Both the position numbers and the translations under genes were made by a program. Positions 18,678 to 27,506 of a stretch of 36,808 nucleotides of DNA are shown here, piece by piece. The notes beneath the pieces are model-generated. The model searched no databases and was not told the origin of the DNA. It saw only the letters and a list, made by a program, of their open reading frames with translations. This DNA comes from Candidatus Sulfotelmatobacter sp. Lineage in GTDB: Bacteria > Acidobacteriota > Terriglobia > Terriglobales > Acidobacteriaceae. The DNA lies in the NCBI GenBank assembly GCA_017883425.1, contig JADGNP010000005.1:1-36808 (forward strand). Direction: 5' to 3'. How positions within the stretch are numbered: position 1 is the first letter of the stretch; each line of letters begins with the position of its first letter.

Positions 18678-21600
18678 CACAAACACTCCACCACGGCTGG
18701 AAAGCCGGGATACGGCGATGAGCCTGTATCACCTCCTGGACCCGGAGGTGCTGGCGAATCCCTACCCGCTTTTCCACCGGATGCGCTCGGAAGATCCTGT
18801 GCATTGGGATCCGTTTTTGCATGCCTGGGTGGTGACGCGCTACTCCGACGTGCTGGAAGTGCTGCATTCTTTCTCCGCCGATCGCACTCCCACTCCAGCG
18901 CAGCTCGACGAGATGGGATTGTCTTCCCTGAATCCCATTGCCCGGGTGATGGTGAAGCAGATGTTGTTCATGGACGCTCCCGCACATACGCGGTTGCGTG
19001 GGTTGTCGTCCAAGGCTTTCACCCCGGCGCGGGTTGAGCAGTTGCGCGGGCACATCCAGGACATTGCCGGGAATCTTCTGGATGGATTGCAGGCGAAGGA
19101 TGAAATCGATGTAATCGCGCAGTTGGCCGAGCCACTGCCGGCGATAGTCACCGCTGAAATGCTGGGTGTGCCCACCAGCGATCACGTGCAGTTGAAGCGA
19201 TGGTCCGCGGATTTTGCCGAGATGCTGGGAAATTTTCAGCACAACCCGGGACGCTATCCGCGGGTTCTGCAGGCTGTTGCCGGGATGACGGAATACTTCC
19301 AGGACGCCATTCGTGAGCAGCGCGAGCACCCACGCGAGGGATTGATTCAATCCCTGATGACTGCGGAGATTGACGGCGACCGGCTGACCGAAGAAGAAGT
19401 GGTTGCGAATTGCATCGTGATCATGGTGGGCGGGCAGGAAACGACCACCAATTTAATTGGGAATGGCGTGCTCACCTTGCTGCGCAATCCCGGGGAGATG
19501 GAAAAACTGCGGAATGATTTGTCTTTGATTCCGTCGGCGGTGGAAGAAATGCTGCGCTATGAAAGCCCCAGCCAGCATACCGCTCGTATGTGCCCGTCGG
19601 AGCGGGAGATGGGCGGCAAGCGGATACAGAAGCGGCAGGCAGTGATTGCCGTGATGGCGGCGGCGAACCGTGACCCTGAGCGGTTTCCTGATCCGGATCG
19701 TTTCGATATTACACGCAAGGATAATCGTCATCTGGCGTTTGGCTATGCCGCGCACTTTTGCTTCGGCGCTCCGCTGGCGCGCGTCGAGGGGCAGGTGGTA
19801 CTCGAAGCATTCTTGCGGCGGTTCCCGAATGTCACGCTTGCGCCGGAACCGCTGGAGTGGCGCTCGAATCTGGGATTGCGCGGGTTGAAGGCGTTGAAAG
19901 TGAAAGTCGGCGAGCCGTCAAGAAGCGAAGGATCGGGTGGCTCGCTGCAGCAGGGAAAAACTGACGCGAAATCGGCGACGACACAGTCTGGTTGTCCGTA
20001 TGAAGCGCAAGGAGCGAGCGATAAGCAGGCGCTGATCAAGAAATACTTGCAGTCGCGGAAGTCTCACCAGGCGGAGAGCGTGCCGGTAATTCCTCGCCGT
20101 CACGAGTCAGGCCCCGCGCCACTTTCGTTCGCGCAGGAGCAGATTTGGCTGCACTGCCAGTTTGCCAAGGATCTCTACAACGAGTCGGTAACGGTGTACC
20201 GCCGGGGACCGCTGGATGTGCCTACGCTGCGGCGTAGTCTGGCCGAGATCATTCGACGTCATGAAGCCTGGCGCACGAGTTTCAAAGTGATCGAAGGGCA
20301 GCCGGTCCAGGTCGTACATCCGCCGTATGAGCCGAGTCTCGAGGTAATCGATCTGCGGCATCTGGCGGGCGATCAACGGGAAGCCGAGTCGCTGCGGTTG
20401 GGACGCGAACGAGCCCGAGTTCCTTTTGACATGGAACGCGGTCCGCTGCTGCGCGCCATGCTCGTCCAGTTCGGCGACGAGGAGCATCGACTTTATCTAT
20501 TCCTGCACCACATCATTTTTGACGGCTTCTCCGTTTACAACGTCTTTCTGCCAGAGCTGGTTACGGTCTACAAATCGTTCCTGGCGGGGCAAGCCTCTCC
20601 GTTGGGCGAGTTGCAATTGCAGTATGCCGACTTTGCGCAATGGCAGCGCAAATCGCTGGACGAAGCACAACTCAAGGAATCGCGGGCGTACTGGTCGAGC
20701 CAGTTGGATGGCGAGATCCCGGTTCTGGAATTGCCCACGGATCATCCCCGCCCGGCGCTGCAAAGTTTTCGCGGGGCGATGCATCGCTTTGCGTTTCCCA
20801 AGAGCCTCTCCGACAGCCTGCACCAGCTGGCGAACCACGAGCACACCAGCTTCTTCACGACGATTCTGGCCTGCTTTGCGGCGTTGCTGCGACGCTACAG
20901 TTCGCAGGAGGACTTCGTACTGGGCACGGTGACCTCGGGGCGTAAACATAGGGAATTGGAATCGTTGCTCGGTTGTTTCCAGAATCCTCTGGCGCTTCGG
21001 TTAAGGCTGGCCGGCGATCCCAGCTTCCGCGAGCTGCTGACGCACACGCGGGACGTGACGCTCAGCGCGCTCTCCCACGATAACGCTCCGTTTGAGCGGC
21101 TGGTGGAGGAGCTTTCCGTCCGGCGGGATACAAGTCGAAACCCGGTCTTCCCGGTCATGTTCTCGCTGGTGCCACCGACGCCAACCTTCGAAGCCGGTTG
21201 GGACTTGAACCAGCTTGATCTCGAAATCGGCACGGCCAAGTTCGATCTTGATCTGGAACTAGACGACCGGCCGGCGGGACTGCAAGGCCGCTTCGTGTAC
21301 TGCACCGATCTGTTTGATGCCGCAACCATGGAGCGCATGGCGGGACATTTCCAGACGATGCTGGAAGCGATTGTTGCCGATCCGGAACAGAGAATTTCCC
21401 GTCTGCCCATGTTATCGGCAGCGGAGCAGCGGCAGTTCGCAGAGTGGAACCGGACTGAAACCCAGTATCCTCGCGAGCTCTGCATGCACGAACTGGTCGA
21501 GGCGCAAGTGGCGCGGACGCCGAACGCGAGCGCGGTAGAGCACGGCAGCCTGTCCCTAACCTATCGAGAACTCAACCAGCGCGCCAATCAGCTGGCGCAT

Positions 21601-24045
21601 TTCCTCGAAAAGCGCGGGATTGGACCGGAGTCGAAGGTCGGCATCTGTCTGCGGCGTTCTCTGGAACTGCCGGTGGCTTTGCTGGCGGTGCTCAAGTCGG
21701 GTGCGGCATGCGTGCCGCTTGATCCTGCCTACCCGAAAGAGCGCCTGACCTACATGCTGGAAGACTCGCAGACCTCGCTGGTTCTGACACAGGCTGGTCT
21801 GCTGGCGGAGGTTACGGATTTCGACGCGGAAGTCGTCAATCTCGACGCCGATTGGAAATTGTTCGCGGGAGAGAGTCGCGAAGACGTTCGCAGTGGGGTG
21901 AAGCCGGAGAATCTGGCGTACGTCATTTACACCTCCGGTTCTACGGGCAAGCCGCGCGGAGTGCTGTTGACCCACAGCGGACTGGTGAATCACAACGTGG
22001 CCGCCGCGCAGTTGTTCGGGCTTACACCCGCTGACCGGATGGCGCAATTCGCATCGATCTCGTTCGACATCGCGGTCGAGGAAATCTTCCCCACATGGAT
22101 TGCGGGAGGAGCCCTGGTGGTTCGCGAGGAAGACGCCTCGCTGGCCGTCGGAGATTTCCTGCGCTGGGTGGAGGAGAAGCACGTCACAGCACTGGATCTC
22201 CCCACAGCTTATTGGCACGAACTGGTCCGGGAACTCTCGGAGTCAGCGCTGGGCTTGCCGGAGAGTCTGCGGATGGTCATCGTTGGCGGGGAGAAGGCGT
22301 CTTCGGCTGCGCTGGCGACGTGGCGCAAGCTCGCGGGCCCGCGGGTGCGCTGGGTCAATACGTACGGGCCAACTGAGACCAGCGTGATCGTGACGTCCTT
22401 CGAGCCTAAGGCGTCGGAAGAAATTCCAGCGGTCCTGCCGATTGGCCGTCCCATCGCCAACACTCGAATCTATATTCTCGGCAAGAATCTGCAGCCGCTG
22501 CCGGTGGGGATTGCCGGCGACTTGTACGTCGCTGGGCCTGGCTTGGCGCGGGGCTATCTGAATCGCCCGGAAATAACGACCGAGAAGTTCATTCCAGATC
22601 CGTTCTGCAAGGAGCCGGGAGCGCGGATGTACAAGACTGGGGATCTCGCGCGCTATCTGGCGAGCGGCGAGATCGAATTTGCCGGACGCACCGATGACCA
22701 GGTCAAAATCCGCGGCTATCGCGTGGAGTTAGAAGAGATTGAGGCGGTCTTGGGAGCGCACTCCGGAGTTCGCGAAGTAGTCGTAGTGGCGCGCGAGAAT
22801 GCGTCTGGCGAAAAGAGCCTGGTGGCCTACGTGGTGCCTTCGCGCGAGCAGGTTCCCACCGCCAGTGAGATTCGGTCGTATCTGAAGCAAAAGCTTCCGC
22901 ATTACATGGTGCCGTCTGCTTTCGTTCTGCTGGAAGCGATGCCGAAAACGCCCAATGGCAAAGTGGACAAGCGTGCCATGCCCGCTCCGAAGGCTTCCGA
23001 TCTCGCGGAGGCGCAGGAATATGTGGCGCCCACGGATGAACTCGAGACGCAGCTGACCAAGATATGGGAAACGGTTCTTGATAAGAAGCCCATTGGCATT
23101 CGGGACAACTTCTTTGAGCTGGGTGGACATTCTCTGCTGGCCGCGCGTCTGATGCATCGCATCGAGCAATCGCTGGGACAGCGGCTTCCATTGGCGGCGT
23201 TGTTGCAAGCGCCCACGGTGGAACAGCTGTCCGGCCTGCTGCGGCAGGAGAAGTGGTCGAGTTCGTGGTCTTCGCTGGTTGCGATTCAGCCCGAAGGTTC
23301 GCGCCCGCCATTTTTCTGTGTTCATGGAGTCGGAGGCAACGTGGTCGGCTTCCGGGATCTGGCAAGGCATCTCGGACCGGACCAGCCCTTTTACGCGCTG
23401 CAGCCCCAAGGTCTGGACGGCAAGCGCGCGTGCCTGACCAGCATTCCAGAAATGGCGGAACGCTACATTCAGGAAATTCGGCGGGTTCAGCCCGAGGGCC
23501 CCTACCGCATCGGGGGGTACTCGTTCGGCGGACTGGTAGCTTACGAAATGGCACAGCAGTTGGAAGCACAGGGAGAAGAAGTGGCGCTGCTGGCCTTGTT
23601 CGACACTTATCCGGGGAAGATGGAATCGCGAGGCGCTCAGTTGAAAAACCTGCTAACCCTTCCGCTGAAAGAGCAGGCCAGTTTTGTGCTGAAGAAGGGC
23701 AGTTTCGTCGCGATGACGCTGCGGAAACGTCTCGAACTGCAGTTCTTGCCGCGGCCTTTGCGCAACGTGAGACAGGCCTGCGCCAAAGCGGCTGGGGAAT
23801 ACGAGGTCCAGCCTTATAGCGGCCGAGTGACGCTGTTCCGAGTAAAGGAAAAGTCGGTGGGCAGTCTGAATGACCCATACGCCATTTGGTGGCGGGTGGC
23901 GGCCGCAGGAGTGGATCTGCGAGAAATCAGCGGCGATCATCTCAGCCTGCTCAAAGAGCCGCAAGTCCGCTTTCTGGCGGAAGAACTGGGTGATTGCCTG
24001 GCGCAGTCGGTGAGCGAACGTGCTCTGGTCGCAGTGGGTACATAG
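18670..24045 (+). CDS. Cytochrome P450 - condensation - adenylation - PCP - thioesterase single-chain NRPS
   Basis: One uninterrupted frame. P450: VGGQETTTN (I-helix), EEMLRYESP (ExxR), FGYAAHFCFGAPLAR (heme Cys), about 18718-19910. C: LHHIIFDGFS (HHxxxDG), about 20115-21420. A: LAYVIYTSGSTGKPRGV, NTYGPTETS, about 21480-22985. PCP: DNFFELGGHSLLAARL, about 23020-23240. TE: GYSFGGLVAYEM (GxSxG), about 23300-24030. Start is GTG 18670 or ATG 18718. Confidence 0.92.
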   Translation: MSSTNTPPRLESRDTAMSLYHLLDPEVLANPYPLFHRMRSEDPVHWDPFLHAWVVTRYSDVLEVLHSFSADRTPTPAQLDEMGLSSLNPIARVMVKQMLFMDAPAHTRLRGLSSKAFTPARVEQLRGHIQDIAGNLLDGLQAKDEIDVIAQLAEPLPAIVTAEMLGVPTSDHVQLKRWSADFAEMLGNFQHNPGRYPRVLQAVAGMTEYFQDAIREQREHPREGLIQSLMTAEIDGDRLTEEEVVANCIVIMVGGQETTTNLIGNGVLTLLRNPGEMEKLRNDLSLIPSAVEEMLRYESPSQHTARMCPSEREMGGKRIQKRQAVIAVMAAANRDPERFPDPDRFDITRKDNRHLAFGYAAHFCFGAPLARVEGQVVLEAFLRRFPNVTLAPEPLEWRSNLGLRGLKALKVKVGEPSRSEGSGGSLQQGKTDAKSATTQSGCPYEAQGASDKQALIKKYLQSRKSHQAESVPVIPRRHESGPAPLSFAQEQIWLHCQFAKDLYNESVTVYRRGPLDVPTLRRSLAEIIRRHEAWRTSFKVIEGQPVQVVHPPYEPSLEVIDLRHLAGDQREAESLRLGRERARVPFDMERGPLLRAMLVQFGDEEHRLYLFLHHIIFDGFSVYNVFLPELVTVYKSFLAGQASPLGELQLQYADFAQWQRKSLDEAQLKESRAYWSSQLDGEIPVLELPTDHPRPALQSFRGAMHRFAFPKSLSDSLHQLANHEHTSFFTTILACFAALLRRYSSQEDFVLGTVTSGRKHRELESLLGCFQNPLALRLRLAGDPSFRELLTHTRDVTLSALSHDNAPFERLVEELSVRRDTSRNPVFPVMFSLVPPTPTFEAGWDLNQLDLEIGTAKFDLDLELDDRPAGLQGRFVYCTDLFDAATMERMAGHFQTMLEAIVADPEQRISRLPMLSAAEQRQFAEWNRTETQYPRELCMHELVEAQVARTPNASAVEHGSLSLTYRELNQRANQLAHFLEKRGIGPESKVGICLRRSLELPVALLAVLKSGAACVPLDPAYPKERLTYMLEDSQTSLVLTQAGLLAEVTDFDAEVVNLDADWKLFAGESREDVRSGVKPENLAYVIYTSGSTGKPRGVLLTHSGLVNHNVAAAQLFGLTPADRMAQFASISFDIAVEEIFPTWIAGGALVVREEDASLAVGDFLRWVEEKHVTALDLPTAYWHELVRELSESALGLPESLRMVIVGGEKASSAALATWRKLAGPRVRWVNTYGPTETSVIVTSFEPKASEEIPAVLPIGRPIANTRIYILGKNLQPLPVGIAGDLYVAGPGLARGYLNRPEITTEKFIPDPFCKEPGARMYKTGDLARYLASGEIEFAGRTDDQVKIRGYRVELEEIEAVLGAHSGVREVVVVARENASGEKSLVAYVVPSREQVPTASEIRSYLKQKLPHYMVPSAFVLLEAMPKTPNGKVDKRAMPAPKASDLAEAQEYVAPTDELETQLTKIWETVLDKKPIGIRDNFFELGGHSLLAARLMHRIEQSLGQRLPLAALLQAPTVEQLSGLLRQEKWSSSWSSLVAIQPEGSRPPFFCVHGVGGNVVGFRDLARHLGPDQPFYALQPQGLDGKRACLTSIPEMAERYIQEIRRVQPEGPYRIGGYSFGGLVAYEMAQQLEAQGEEVALLALFDTYPGKMESRGAQLKNLLTLPLKEQASFVLKKGSFVAMTLRKRLELQFLPRPLRNVRQACAKAAGEYEVQPYSGRVTLFRVKEKSVGSLNDPYAIWWRVAAAGVDLREISGDHLSLLKEPQVRFLAEELGDCLAQSVSERALVAVGT

Positions 24046-24103
24046 CCGATCCGCAATGCGGTTCAGAGCAAGACTTTATAGAATAAGAGTCATCGAAATC
24101 ATA

Positions 24104-25501
24104 ATGAGTTCATCCGATACAGAACAATTGCTCGATCCGGCCTACGTCGAGGACGCGGTTGTGGTCGCTCAATCTGACGCAGGCGAAGGAGTTGAGAGCG
24201 GCGGTTCCTCGCGCAAGCTGGCACGCTGGGTGACCAAGGGCGGCTTGGCGATTCTTGATCAGGGCCTGATTTCCGGATCCAACTTCCTGATCGGGATTCT
24301 ACTGGCGCGCTGGCTCGTGCCCGCGCAGTACGGAGCGTTTTCGCTCGCGTTCTCAGTTTTTCTGCTGCTCTCCTACGTGTACCACTCGCTCTTGTCGGAG
24401 CCGCAGGGAGTCTTCAGTGGGTCAGCTTATCGTCAGTGCCTGCGCGGTTATCTGAAAGCGCTGTTGGGCATTCAGCTGATTCTTACAGTATTTGGCCTGG
24501 TCCTGCTGGGCGGTTCCGCCGCGATTGTGTACGGCCTGGGGAAGGCAGACGGCCTGCCCGGAGCCCTGGCTGGGGTCGCGATCGCGTCGCCGTGCATTCT
24601 GTTCTTCTGGCTGTTGCGCCGCGCTTATTACATGAACCTGGCGCCCGCCCGGGCTGCGATTGGGGCATTCATTTATTGCGTGCTGGTCACGGGCGGACTG
24701 TTCGTGGCCTACAAGCGAGCGCTGGTGTCGCCGTTCTCGGCTTACCTGCTCATGGCGATTGGCGCTTTGGGCACGGGATTCTTCCTGCTGTCGCAGGTGA
24801 ATAAAGTTCTTCCGCCGGACACGGTGAAGGCGCCCACGGCCGGCCAGGCTTGGCGCAAGCACTGGGAATATGGAAGGTGGGCGCTGGCGGTCTCGGTGGT
24901 TACGTGGATTCCGTATTACATGTATTACCCGCTGGTGAGCGCATTTTCCGGGATGGCACAGGCTGGGCAGTTGCGGGCATTGATGAATCTTTCGCTGCCC
25001 ATGGAGCAGAGCTACACCGCGCTCTCCATTCTTTTCCTGCCGTATGCGGCGCGGGTATGCCGCGAAAAGGGCATCTCGAGTTCAGGTCCGCTGGTGCGGC
25101 GAATCACGCTGCTGTTCGTGGTGGGTGCGGTCGCGTACTGGGCGGTGCTGATTCCGTTTAAGGGGCTTGTGTTTCACGTGCTGTACGGGGGCAAGTACAC
25201 CGAGGTGGCACACTTCATCCCCTACGTTGCATTGGGCACGACGCTGTGGGCTGCGGCGTTTGGACCAGCAATTCTGCTGCGAGCCATTGAGTCCCCTGAT
25301 TCCATCTTTTATGCCCGCATCGTAGCCAGTGTTCTGTCGCTGGTAATTGGAGTTCCGGCCACGCGCGCATTTGGCCTTTGGGGAGTGGTCTGGAGCATTA
25401 TCGTCGCCAATCTCGCGGCGTTCCTGATCTCGATGTACATCCTGTACCGCAAGTCGCATCCGATTTTGATACCGAACCCGGTTCTGCAAGGGGAAAGCTA
25501 G
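24104..25501 (+). CDS. Wzx-like polysaccharide flippase / MATE-like oligosaccharide exporter
   Basis: Multi-TM protein: GLAILDQGLISGSNFLIGILLARWLVPAQYGAFSLAFSVFLLLSYVYHSL..., typical of polysaccharide biosynthesis flippases. Confidence 0.85.
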   Translation: MSSSDTEQLLDPAYVEDAVVVAQSDAGEGVESGGSSRKLARWVTKGGLAILDQGLISGSNFLIGILLARWLVPAQYGAFSLAFSVFLLLSYVYHSLLSEPQGVFSGSAYRQCLRGYLKALLGIQLILTVFGLVLLGGSAAIVYGLGKADGLPGALAGVAIASPCILFFWLLRRAYYMNLAPARAAIGAFIYCVLVTGGLFVAYKRALVSPFSAYLLMAIGALGTGFFLLSQVNKVLPPDTVKAPTAGQAWRKHWEYGRWALAVSVVTWIPYYMYYPLVSAFSGMAQAGQLRALMNLSLPMEQSYTALSILFLPYAARVCREKGISSSGPLVRRITLLFVVGAVAYWAVLIPFKGLVFHVLYGGKYTEVAHFIPYVALGTTLWAAAFGPAILLRAIESPDSIFYARIVASVLSLVIGVPATRAFGLWGVVWSIIVANLAAFLISMYILYRKSHPILIPNPVLQGES

Positions 25502-25503
25502 AC

Positions 25504-26415
25504 ATGAATACTCTCAAGAAACTTCGTTATAAGGCCTCCCGCACGAAACTTCGCCTCCCCAAGGCATGGTGGCAACACCGCGGTCTCAATGATCGGGACG
25601 TGTTGTTTGCGTCGTTCGAGCGCTCAGGAAACACCTGGCTGCGCTTCGTTCTGATGGAGATCCTGACCAAGGACAACGCCGGATTCCTGAATGTGAATCA
25701 GATCCTGCCAGAGATGGGCACGCACAGCGAGTCAAGGCCAGTGCTGCCCAATGGCGGCCGCTTCATCAAGACTCACGAGCAGTATCGGTCTGAGTACAAG
25801 CGCGCCATTTATCTCATGCGCGATTTGCGCGACGTGATGCTTTCCAACTGGGCGCGCGACAAGGAAATGGGATTCTCGCAGTACTGCGATAACGGCAAGG
25901 GCATGGACGGATATGTGGAAGCTTTCCTCAAGGGAAGAGTGACTCGCTTCGGATCGTGGCAGTCGCACGTGGACTCCTGGATGAATTGTCCTTTGGCGAA
26001 GAACGGAAATCTGCTGGTCGTTCGGTACGAAGATTTGCGCAAGGACACGGAGACCGGGCTGCTGGAGATGCTCGAGTTCCTGGGAATTCAGGGCGATCGT
26101 GAACTCGTCCGGCGCGCCGTGGAGAACAACTCCCTGCGGGCCATGCGGGAGAAAGAAGACAAAGCCAAGAAATCCGGAGCGACCTTGGGCAAGGGAACTC
26201 TGTTGCGCAAGCACCGCGTCGACCGTGAGGATGCCCGCTTTGTGCGCAGTGGGTCGGTGGGCGGCTGGCGCGAGAAGTTGAGCGAGTCACAAATCGAGAT
26301 GGTCACCAGGTATGCGGGAGAAGCCCTAGTGCGGGCAGGATATCCGGCAGGGCTCTCCAATGACAGTCAAGCGGAAGAATTGGCTTCCCAGGCGGCTTTC
26401 CAGGTAAGAGGGTAA
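25504..26415 (+). CDS. Sulfotransferase domain protein (PAPS-dependent)
   Basis: 5'-PSB-like LFASFERSGNTWLRFVLMEIL; 3'-PB-like YLMRDLRDVMLSNWARD; VVRYEDLRKDTETGLLEMLEFLGI; C-terminal GGWREKLSESQIEMV. Confidence 0.85.
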   Translation: MNTLKKLRYKASRTKLRLPKAWWQHRGLNDRDVLFASFERSGNTWLRFVLMEILTKDNAGFLNVNQILPEMGTHSESRPVLPNGGRFIKTHEQYRSEYKRAIYLMRDLRDVMLSNWARDKEMGFSQYCDNGKGMDGYVEAFLKGRVTRFGSWQSHVDSWMNCPLAKNGNLLVVRYEDLRKDTETGLLEMLEFLGIQGDRELVRRAVENNSLRAMREKEDKAKKSGATLGKGTLLRKHRVDREDARFVRSGSVGGWREKLSESQIEMVTRYAGEALVRAGYPAGLSNDSQAEELASQAAFQVRG

Positions 26416-26426
26416 CCACCGCCGCG

Positions 26427-27506
26427 ATGACTCAAGTAATCAAGCAAATCTTTTCATTTCTGGCGATGATATTGCTGCTAGTCCCCCTAGCAGCGTCGCA
26501 GAAGAAGGACGCTGGACCTGAGAACGAGACTTTGCGCCATGTCGCCGAACCGGTGGGGTTCTGGGTAGGCACAACCATTCAGGGCAGGATGTGGAACCAC
26601 GACCCAGCATACAAGCCGGTGATGGGGCGGGAGTTCAACGCGGCGGTTTCGATTGTTTTCCAAGGCATCACCCAGCCGGAGCGCGGCCGCTTCAATTTCG
26701 ATCCGATGGACGAAGCCATGAGTTTCGCGAAACAGCACCAGATGAGACTCATGGGGCATTGCCTGGTGTATCGCAATATGACGTCGGCGCCGTGGCTCAA
26801 TTTCAAGAACGAAGATTGTGGCGGTTGGACTGCGAAGGAACTGGATCAGATCCTGAAAGAGCACATCCAAACGGTCGTCCGACACGGTGGAGACACGTAT
26901 TACTCGTGGGAAGTGGTTAACGAGCCGACCAATCCCACGCACAACGGTTGCTGGGCGCGCATTCTGGGGGACGAGCAATACATCGTGAAGGCTTTTCAGT
27001 ACGCCCGCGAAGCCAATCCCAACGCGTTGCTGCTGCTCAATGACACGTTTGGCCACGGTGGAATCGACAAAGAACGCGCCGACGCGTTCTTCGCGTTAGT
27101 GAATCGGCTCAAAGCGGCGGGCGCACCGATTGACGCGGTAGGGACCGAAATGCACTGGCAGATGCCTGATCTTCGGCCTTCCTACTTGGATGAATTCAAG
27201 TCCTTCCTGGAGAGCGCGCGCAAAGCAGGCGTCAAGGTACACATCACCGAGATGGATGTTTACCAGGGCCCGGCGGATTCGCCCGATGTTTTTGCGAAGC
27301 AGAAAGAGATTTATTACAACGTGGTGCACACCTGTTTGAAAGACTCCAATTGCATCGGTTTCATGACGTGGGGGATTGCTGATCGTTATAGCTTTTTGCG
27401 CGGTGCAGACGATCTGCCGAATGCCAAGCAGGTGCTGTTCGACGACAACTACGCGAAGAAGCCCGCCTATTACGGCGTGCTGCAGGCATTGAAAGAGGGG
27501 CGATGA
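26427..27506 (+). CDS. Secreted GH10-family glycoside hydrolase (endo-beta-1,4-xylanase-like)
   Basis: Signal peptide; GHCLVYRN...; acid/base YSWEVVNEPTN; nucleophile KVHITEMDVY; MTWGIADRYSF. Confidence 0.9.
   Translation: MTQVIKQIFSFLAMILLLVPLAASQKKDAGPENETLRHVAEPVGFWVGTTIQGRMWNHDPAYKPVMGREFNAAVSIVFQGITQPERGRFNFDPMDEAMSFAKQHQMRLMGHCLVYRNMTSAPWLNFKNEDCGGWTAKELDQILKEHIQTVVRHGGDTYYSWEVVNEPTNPTHNGCWARILGDEQYIVKAFQYAREANPNALLLLNDTFGHGGIDKERADAFFALVNRLKAAGAPIDAVGTEMHWQMPDLRPSYLDEFKSFLESARKAGVKVHITEMDVYQGPADSPDVFAKQKEIYYNVVHTCLKDSNCIGFMTWGIADRYSFLRGADDLPNAKQVLFDDNYAKKPAYYGVLQALKEGR

Noticed and set aside
22703-23878. 391-aa antisense ORF within the NRPS A-PCP-TE region
   Set aside because: Overlaps canonical A/PCP/TE motifs on the plus strand; its translation is Pro/Arg/Ser-rich and low-complexity.
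18800-24045. The giant ORF as two genes (P450 and NRPS) mis-joined
   Set aside because: The supplied frame is continuous across the linker with no stop, and I found no compelling SD/start before the C domain. A fusion is the simpler reading, though an internal start cannot be excluded.
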